Assembly (NCBI GenBank): GCA_905250125.1
Contig: CAJNOL010001017.1
Location: 1-64,000, forward strand
DNA length: 64,000 nt
Reading direction: 5' to 3'
From: Rotaria sordida
Lineage: Eukaryota > Rotifera > Eurotatoria > Philodinida > Philodinidae
Shown piece after piece: positions 56,914 through 64,000 of the stretch. Position numbers and translations under genes: made by a program. The notes under the pieces were generated by a model that was not told the DNA's origin, did not search any database, and saw nothing but the letters and a program-made list of their open reading frames with translations. Positions within the stretch are counted from its first letter, which is position 1, and every line of letters begins with the position of its first letter.

Positions 56914-58493
56914 TACTTATACACGTTATGGTCTCTAAGATATTCTAAGATGAGCTTATGCAAATTTTGTATTTAATACCAATTTGATACAGTTATAGGT
57001 ACCCTTTGATTTTCTATAATCAGTAGTTTTTATCGTTGCTTTATTCCCAATTAAAACTGGTTCCTATTGTTAGATTTAAGTTATTTCTTGACTATATGAT
57101 ATTCCAGTATGTTCAACTCTGTGCCACCGAGCAAGAATAAAACTATCTTAAAAATTGCACACTATCGAGCTCTATATATTTTAAAGATAAAATCTTTCAA
57201 AACAGCAAGGACTAATTGTCAACTTGCAAGATTGTCTCCTAGAATACCCTATTTTCCTACATGAAGGGGAAATGTCTAGCAGATAAACGTAGTGATGAAT
57301 CAGATGATAGTCTTCCAACAGAAATTCATTGTTGATTGCCATACTTTGAAGAACTCCAATAAAAATGTATGACAACACAAGGAGAATATCTGTTATGTAA
57401 TGTTGGAAAATACTAAATGTAGTATGTGTAGATATTTCCGACACTTTCGAAATACTGATAATTTTCTGTGTCAACAAAGGAAAACTACTCTATAGGCTAT
57501 TTCTACTTATTTTTGATTGATTTGGTATTTATACTATCCCCAGATTTTGAGAAATATTCGAAGTGGTATATATACCACGCCCGGGACTAAAGAGTGAAAA
57601 TATATAATGCTCGATAGTGTACCATTTTTGAGATAGGTTCTTGTTCTGTGGCACAGAATTGAACATACTGGAATATCATATAGTCAAGAAATAACCTAAA
57701 TCTAACAGTATGGACCATTTTTAATTGGAAATAAAACAACAATGAAAACTATTGATTATAGAAAATCAAAGGATACCTATAACTGTATCAAATTGACATT
57801 AAATATAAAATTTGTATAAGCTCATCTTAGAACATCTTATAGACCATAATATGTATGAATACCATATATATACGTATATTTATCAAGGATTATAATCAGT
57901 ATATGGACTCATAGCACATCAAAATTTGAAGAAAACTTGATTTCTTATATACTATTCGATGTGTTACAAATTACTCTACGAAACTGTATATTTAGTATCC
58001 TGTTTTAAGATAGATCACTAAATCCGGCAAGGTCCTTTCGTTCTTCTTAAATTTCTTTTTTTAGTTCCCAGAAATAATGGAAGATCTTCTTCAAGCATTA
58101 TCGAATAAACCCGACATCTCATCATTCTATCGTACACTTGATGATCCATTATTAACAACAGTAAATAAATCATCTTCTGAAATCATTGAATGTTCTTTTT
58201 TTTATTTGCTTTTTCTTTTTAATTAAAGAATTCCATAAACAAAGATGTTCATACAATTGAATTAGATACTTCCGATGATGAACAAGATGATCTCGAACAT
58301 TGTACAACATGGATTGATCCAAGTAAAAGCATTGGTCGATCTGCAACTAGTGATGAACTTAAAACATCAACTTATGTTGTTTATCCATTAATAAAATCTC
58401 CAGGCGTTCCTGAGACATCAAGAAAAATTCATCGTTATACAGATCAATCTCGTCGAAACACTTACACACTCCAAAATTCATCATCTGATGATA

Positions 58494-58525
<32 letters not shown>

Positions 58526-59701
58526 GAAAAACAATTAATGAATGCAAAACAAGAATATGTTCATCTTAATAGTCAAGGTTTTGATCCACAACAACAAGAA
58601 AATCTTTTTAATAGTATTAAAGATGCACGATCAACATTTTCAGTTTCACAAAAATGCTTTCGATTTACTCATCAAGTAATAAATAAAAAAAGAAAAATAA
58701 ATTCAAATCATCATTGTATTTGTTTTTGTTTTGAAGGAAGCACAAAATATCCTTTATAAAAAGTTAGGAGCTTTTATCAAAGGACATCTTACAAGACAAT
58801 TATTTCGTACAGAACATGTTAAAAGATTAATTCAAACATTAAATGTAAATTTTTCTAAACAAAAATATTTATTGATTATTTGTTTTTAATAAAGGATACA
58901 AGAAAATTTGCTGTTGATTTTCAAACACAATGTTTAGAAACCAAAACTAAACTTGATCTAGATGATATTAATATAATTGATCAATTAATTAAACAAGTAG
59001 ATCAAATAAAAATCTATACAAATTATTGAATTAATTTATTTAATTTAGGTTGAATCAATATTAGATGAAATTCATGCAATATTTGGACGATATTCATCTA
59101 CTCGTCAAATATCAATGATTATTCGTCATGAACAATCACAAAAAATGCGAACTATAAGAGTTTGTTTTTATTCAAATTCTTAAATCATAAGAAAAACAAA
59201 TTTTTTTTTTTGTTCTAGACAAATCAACAAATAGCAAAAGATTTTTCTTTAGAACGGCCAATTATTGATCCTTTACCAACTTCAACTGTAAAAAATGATA
59301 ATTTACAGCAACAATCAGAATATCGGTTTGTTTAATTATCACTTTCTTTAAAAACTTTTTTCTTTTTGTTTTATTTATTTAAGACGACCACAGAATATTC
59401 GTCGTCATGTCACAGCGGTACCTAATCGTTCTGCTCAATCGACAATAAAGACTCAAGCTCGTCCATTAAAAAAAGCCACATCTTTACAAAGAAAATCTCG
59501 TCCATTAAATTCAAATAATAATGAATCGACATCAAGTAAATCAATAATGTTTCTTTTCTTATTGTTTTTTTTTTCTTTCTTGATTTAGACCGTCCTCGTT
59601 CAAGTTCTACTATTACTACTACTAATAATAATAATAATATATTTCGTCCTCCTCTGCGTCATGCGCCAGCCAGTCCTCTATTTAGAAATCGTTTAAAATA
59701 A
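56474..59701 (+). CDS. CCP110: CP110-like centriolar coiled-coil protein
   Basis: About ten exons from ATG 56474 (MEQFIERLDTLLDND) to TAA 59701. Early acidic and low-complexity regions (DTSDDEQDDLE; poly-Asn from an AAT repeat) lead to a conserved core. It contains an IQ-like motif region, KKLGAFIKGHLTRQLFRTEHV then KRLIQTLN, then DTRKFAVDFQ, VESILDEIHAIFGRYSSTRQ and RHEQSQKMR. This core has the same order as the C-terminal part of vertebrate CP110 (..AAIARGFLTRRL.., later ..LYGIHDIF..), a calmodulin-binding protein that caps distal centriole ends and restrains ciliogenesis. The tail is basic and Ser/Asn-rich (RPLKKATSLQRKSRPL). The family assignment rests on this core, recalled from memory. 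The 1.36-kb intron 56702-58064 is a foldback element; all others are about 50-70 nt. Confidence 0.8.
56706..58050. mobile_element. Long-TIR foldback element in CP110 intron
   Basis: Arms of about 465 bp (56706-57178 and 57596-58050) match as inverted copies over nearly their whole length. CCTTGCTGAATTTGGTGACC is inverted as CACTAAATCCGGCAAGG. GATGTGCTATGAGTCCATATACTGATTATAATCCTTGATAAATATA is inverted at about 57885-57930. TGACTATATGATATTCCAGTATGTTCAA is inverted at about 57672-57700. The centre of about 420 bp holds an open minus frame (57181-57477, 98 codons) without recognisable motif. An (AT)n tract lies at 56873-56911 in the left arm only. Confidence 0.92.
56873..56911. repeat. (TA)n microsatellite
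   Basis: About 19 TA units in the left arm of the CP110-intron element. The right arm has only a short ATATATA at the matching place. Confidence 0.92.
58498..58526. repeat. (AAT)n microsatellite encoding poly-Asn
   Basis: Tandem AAT codons in the coding exon of the CP110-like gene, giving about ten consecutive Asn. Confidence 0.9.
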
Positions 59702-61480
59702 ATGTATGTCAAACAGATAATTTGATGCTACATGCATGTAACTAGTTGCTCTGAATAACAACAAACTGTTCGTTGTATGTATAAATAAATAAATATATAT
59801 GTATATGTGCATGTTCGTTGCATATCATCTCAAAAAGAATGCATGCACGCTTGCTGTTTCACTCATCGCATCATAATAAACTGTCTTCGATGGCATCAGC
59901 TACAGCATTTCAGCAAGAATAACAAAAAAAAAAGGAACATCAGCACCAAACGTTCTGATTGTCAACAAAAAAGAACTCGAATGCGCAACTAATTTTATAT
60001 TTATTATATGTCCTAGAAAAAAAAAGGTCGATAAGAACAAATGACACTACTTCCCACATGATACGATTGATCTTTTTCATCCTTGATATATATGTATGTA
60101 TACTACTTGTTGGTCATAAAGTAACAAAGTCACTTGATTCATATTAAGAACTATGGATTGAGTTGAAACTATATAATGATGTAACTGAGAATGACGAATC
60201 TTTATTTAAACTGAGGTAGTAGAAAACTTAAATGATCAAATTTCACGCATGATACAAGGTTTAAAAGTGTATATATGCATGCAATTCAAAGGTCAATCAT
60301 CATGTTATCATTATATATAGAATAAAAGAAATTTAAAAAAGCGACCAATATTCATTGCTCTATAATCTATAATAATAATTGCAAACTATTGAACCATTAA
60401 CTTCCTTTTTTTTCTTGTTGTACCTCAATGATTATTTCTTTTTTTTTCTATAAAGAAAAAAAATGTGTCAAAATTTTCGTTTTCTTTATTGACTTCAATG
60501 ATAGAAAAATGACAAAAGCAAAACACATCTGCCAAGGTTCATAATCAATCATATTTTTCTTTAAGTGAATATCGTTGTTTTTTATTAATCTTTTTTTTTG
60601 CATTCAATCTAGTGAGTAATGCCATTAGCCAAAAGTTTATTTTCTCTTCACAAATGCATCAAGCACACGAGAGAGAGAGGAAGAGAGAAAGAAAGCGAAA
60701 AGATGAGAAAGAGAGAACGAGCAAGTTTTTCTGCTTGTCATGATCATCTTTCTGTTGCTCTCTCTCTCTCTCTCTTCGTTTATTCATTCATTCATTCATT
60801 CATTCATTCACTCAATCATTTCTTCTAGTTAATATTAAAAAAAAATGATTAACATACAACGATTAGTTAACAGATAGTTTATTACTCTTATTTTATTAAA
60901 CAATGATAGCCATTATTATTTTAATTTAATTATGAATTCAACAATAAATTACTTTTTAGGTAAAGCTTTTCTTCATTATTTTGTTCCTCCCCTAGTTCAT
61001 ATTCAATAGATAAGATAATAAATGAGTCTGTCGATGTCTATAGCGATAATGAAGGCTCTTACTTTTCGACACATTTCTATTCTTCCTGTGATAACTAGAC
61101 ATCTGTACAATTCATCAATGTCTCTGTTAGTGAGAGAGATGAGCAACAACCTAATTGTGATAGATGACTATATTGTCTTTGTTATCCTGTCACATAGAAG
61201 TTCGAACTTAATTAATCCATATCATTTTTGAGAAGGGAAGAGTTGAGTTGAGTTGAATATATGTCGTATTATTCTCATACAAAAGGTTAATTCTATGTGA
61301 ACAAAAAAAAAAAACAAAAATGCCACGAATATTTTGTTTGTACGATTGACCCTTCGTTTACATAGAGTCTTGTCATCATTAGCCATTATATGCAATGCTG
61401 AGTAGAATCAGTAAACGTGAGCGGATCAACTTCATCTCTTTTATCCATTGTTTATTCTCTATGTTTTAGTAACCCAACTA
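59702..61480. other. Intergenic, simple repeats
   Basis: GAGA/GAAAG purine tract (60670-60720), (CT)n at 60759-60775 and (TTCA)n at 60781-60812. No gene supported; frames at 59807, 60619 and 61022 have low-complexity or no motif. Confidence 0.6.
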
Positions 61481-62398
61481 ATGATAATGATTCATGGATT
61501 GATAACAGCTGTTATTTCAAATAAATTTCCAGAAATTTTAACTCAAACATATAATCAAACATTAAATATATCAGATACAGCTATTTTAACATGTCATGTT
61601 AAAAATTTAGGTAATCATCATGTAACATGGCTTAAATATGATTCAAATACATTAACATATTTGCCATTAACTGTTGGTGAACAAGTATTTTATTCTGATA
61701 CACGTTATTTTGTATCATCATATTCAACATCATTAGATAATTCATATTGGAATTTAGAAATCTCAAATTTAAAATTATCCGATGAAGGTATATATGAATG
61801 TAAAATATCAAATCGTCGTGGTAGTGTATCAATACAAATTTATTTACAAATACAAATACCAATGACAATAAAACCTTCACGTTTATATGTTGAACCAGGC
61901 TCATCTGTTGAATTAGATTGTACAATATATAATATAAATACATCATCAATAACATGGCATTTTTCAAGTTTAAATCATACAAATAAATATAATATTTATC
62001 ATTATGATATATATGAAAAATATCATAATGAAAAAAATATTTCTAAATCACAATTAATTATACGTCATGCACAACCATATCATTCTGGTTTATGGACATG
62101 TACCTATAAAAGACAACGAAGAAGTGCAAAAATTTTTGTTGAAAAAGGTTTGTTGAGAAAAGCCAGATAAGCAGAGAATGTCAAGATATATCGTTTCTTT
62201 TTTCTTTCTCATTAAATAATCAAGGGCATACATTCTCAAATATTCTTTTGTCTGGTTTTTTTTTTAGGTGCATTACAACATCATCATCAACAGCAACGTC
62301 TTGTATCAAATAATCATTCTTCTTTTTCTATTCAATGTACCATGAGTTTGATCTTATTTACACTTCTCCTTGGTCATCATATGACCTATAGAATATGA
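61481..62398 (+). CDS. Dpr/IgLON-like two-Ig, GPI-type surface protein
   Basis: Exon 1 (61481-62147) and exon 2 (62268-62398) join in phase to about 265 residues. The start MIMIHGLITAVIS is hydrophobic but short; a TTTTAG acceptor just upstream (61469) suggests a 5' exon may complete the signal peptide. First Ig domain: AILTCHVKNLGNHHVTWLKY, the LTVGEQVFYSDTRYFV strand typical of Dpr proteins, and LSDEGIYECKISN. Second Ig domain: PSRLYVEPGSSVELDCTI, SSITWHF, QLIIRHAQPYHSGLWTCTY. Exon 2 adds a His/Gln stretch and ends in SLILFTLLLGHHMTYRI, a C-terminal hydrophobic segment like a GPI-attachment signal. In arthropods Dpr proteins are neuronal cell-surface recognition proteins; here an adhesion or recognition role is inferred. 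Several NxS/T sites fit an extracellular protein. Confidence 0.82.
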
Positions 62399-63286
62399 CA
62401 CATATATACATATTCTCAAATCATCAATGAACAGTATATATCAACAGTCAGATCAATCGACATATATGTGTGTGTGTGTGTGGTGTATGCGTATCTAACA
62501 ACTCTTATTATATGTTTTTCCTTTTGCTTTTTTTTTCTTCGATAAACGATCGACAACTTATAGACTTTTATATACGATAACAATTAATGAAAGAAATTGT
62601 CGAGACACTAGTCGTGCGTAGTTGTAGTCAATTATCGCTACAGGGTGCCTTTTTTTCTTTTTATGTCTGAACTAGAAAATATATCAGGTAAAATAGATTT
62701 CTATTTAAATATAAATACTTATTTATCTTAATTAAAAGAAGAGTACGTTAATAAATAAAGATTTGTTTTAATTGACTTGTTCAATGATACTTAAGACTCT
62801 TGTTTTATGTTTTTTTTTTGATGATGATGTAATTATATGTTTATATTATCATGTACATTCCACTCATCGATTTGGGAGATTTTAATTTGTATTTGCACAG
62901 ATGTACGAATATAGTTCGCGTGTCAATTGTTCATACATCGAAATAATAGAATGAATGAACGATGAATGGATAGATAACAATGTCAACAGAAAAATAAAAC
63001 AGAAAGAAAAAGGGAAAATCTGATGCCAAAATGAGATTTATTTTCCAGATGTTTCAAAGATTTTGTTTCACTATATTTATGTTTATCTTTTGGATAAAGA
63101 AAAAATTAATTTTTTGTATTGTTCTATTGAATCATTTCAATGGATAACATCTGTTTTCCAAAGTTTATAACATTTAATGACATCTCTCAAAAATAAATCT
63201 AATTGGTAGTTTTATGTTTAGTTTGATAAGTCCATCTTGATCTTTCTCCGCAATAATTATTTAATAAATTATACGATAATATAACA
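62399..63286. other. Intergenic, nothing recognised
   Basis: Contains a (GT)n tract at about 62467-62481 shortly after the Ig gene. Otherwise AT-rich without a supported feature. Confidence 0.65.
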
Positions 63287-63981
63287 ATGAATCGATTTGC
63301 AGTAAGTGTATCTATATGAATCTTTTATCATATTAATATTTATTTTGTAGCAATCATTGATTAAAACAACTTTATTTCAATTTAAAAATGTAAATTTAAT
63401 TGGACGTCAAAGTTTAGCTTTTATTTCAACAACTAATGATGATAAAACAAAGAAATTATTTGATTTAATTAAAGATATTCGTTATGCTATGATGTAAATT
63501 ATAATTGATTTTAATAATAAATTTATTTCTATAAAAATATTTTAGTACAACAATTGAATCAGATAAGAGTCTTCGTTCACGGCCAATGGCAAGTCGTCAA
63601 GCCGAAACTTGGGATGGTACATTATGGTTTTTTACTAAACAATCTTCTCCTAAAGTTAAAGAAGTTAAACAAAATCTTGATCAAGTTAATGTATCTTATG
63701 GAGATCCAAATAAAATGTCATTTGTTTCTGTTAGTGGTAAAGCTGAATTTGTTGATGATAAAGCTAAATTAAAAGAACTTTGGTCATCTTATTTAAAAGT
63801 ATTTTTTCCTCAAGGATTAGATGATCCAGATTTAATATTAATGAAAGTAACAGCTAATTATGGTGAATATTGGGATTCACCCAGTAGTAAAATGGTACAA
63901 TTATATTCAATGGCTAAAGCCGCAGTAACTAAAAATCCTCAAGCTCTAGGTGAAAATGAAAAAATTGATATTCAGAAGTAA
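63287..63981 (+). CDS. Pyridoxamine-5'-phosphate-oxidase-like flavin protein
   Basis: Three exons: 63287-63301 (five codons, MNRFA), an exon ending at about 63494, and a last exon from about 63545 to TAA 63981; about 200 residues. The product matches the general-stress-protein-26/BLI-3 type of split-barrel FMN-binding protein: KLFDLIKDIRYAM, LRSRPMA, WDGTLWFFTKQSSPKV, NVSYGDPNKMSFVSVSGKAE, LWSSYLKVFFPQGLDDPDL, MKVTANYGEYWDSPSSKMVQ. This group is common in bacteria and fungi and usually absent from animals, so acquisition by transfer is inferred; the introns show it is domesticated. The first about 30 residues are basic and hydrophobic (RFAQSLIKTTLFQFK) and may be a mitochondrial presequence added to the bacterial-type domain. 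Substrate unknown. Confidence 0.85.
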
Positions 63982-64000
63982 AATTAATATTGGTTTTTTT

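Noticed and set aside
57181-57477. 98-codon frame in the centre of the CP110-intron foldback
   Set aside because: No recognisable domain; kept only as a note on the element, not as a gene.
60660-60812. Tandem direct repeats as a CRISPR-like array
   Set aside because: They are simple CT, GA and TTCA microsatellites in a eukaryotic genome, with no spacer structure.
61448-61480. Upstream extension of the Ig protein (MFILYVLV..)
   Set aside because: It begins on TTG, and the stretch contains a splice-acceptor-like TTTTAG; the first ATG is 61481.

Overview
The window is nuclear DNA of a small, AT-rich metazoan. It carries animal-restricted gene families (ELAV/Hu, ETO/RUNX1T1, MAP4K, Dpr-like Ig protein, CP110). 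Most introns are 40-70 nt GT-AG introns, coding exons are far less AT-extreme than the spacers, and intergenic AT content is very high. A bdelloid rotifer (Rotaria/Adineta type) fits best; this is inference from intron size, base composition, a horizontally acquired-looking flavin-oxidase gene and decayed duplicate genes. No search could be run.

Layout. 1-9.3 kb: gene-poor, with a possible 68-aa spliced gene (-), two decayed copies of 3-hydroxyisobutyryl-CoA hydrolase (HIBCH), and between them a small DNA element with 18-bp terminal inverted repeats and four copies of a GTCACGTCGCTAAC motif. 9.3-10 kb: intronless PLP-homeostasis protein (PLPBP). 10-13.6 kb: gene desert with one GC-rich patch. 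13.6-15.7 kb (-): HDHD5-type HAD phosphatase-like protein. 17.4-20.6 kb (-): ETO/CBFA2T corepressor (TAFH, NHR2, NHR3, MYND). 21.85-27.6 kb (-): ELAV/Hu RNA-binding protein with two equal-length alternative RRM2 exons, a 27-nt microexon and apparent alternative first exons. 28.9-36 kb (+): MAP4K-type kinase with CNH domain. 37.8-38.4 kb (+): B-box-like protein. 42.5-47.5 kb (-): ADP-ribosyltransferase with two PBZ fingers and a C-terminal BRCT-like region. 49.6-50.6 and 52.1-53.6 kb (+): two spliced genes sharing an unrecognised Cys2-His2-like module. 53.8-56.4 kb (-): unrecognised gene with an internal duplication, head to head with a CP110 centriolar protein gene (56.5-59.7 kb, +). 61.5-62.4 kb (+): Dpr/IgLON-like two-Ig protein with a GPI-type C-terminus. 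63.3-63.98 kb (+): pyridoxamine-phosphate-oxidase-like protein.

The most unusual genome-scale feature is a class of long imperfect palindromes (about 0.3-1.35 kb, arms roughly 100-600 bp). They sit in nearly every unusually large intron (ETO, ELAV, MAP4K twice, PARP, CP110, the unknown gene) and in some spacers. One family is recognisable in three places. These palindromes account for most introns larger than about 400 bp. The most interesting gene-scale feature is the ELAV gene: its two 154-nt exons would frameshift if spliced together, which predicts strict mutually exclusive splicing of the first half of RRM2. The genes do not form a single pathway, and no operon logic is seen. Regulation-related families (ELAV splicing factor, ETO corepressor, MAP4K) simply neighbour each other.
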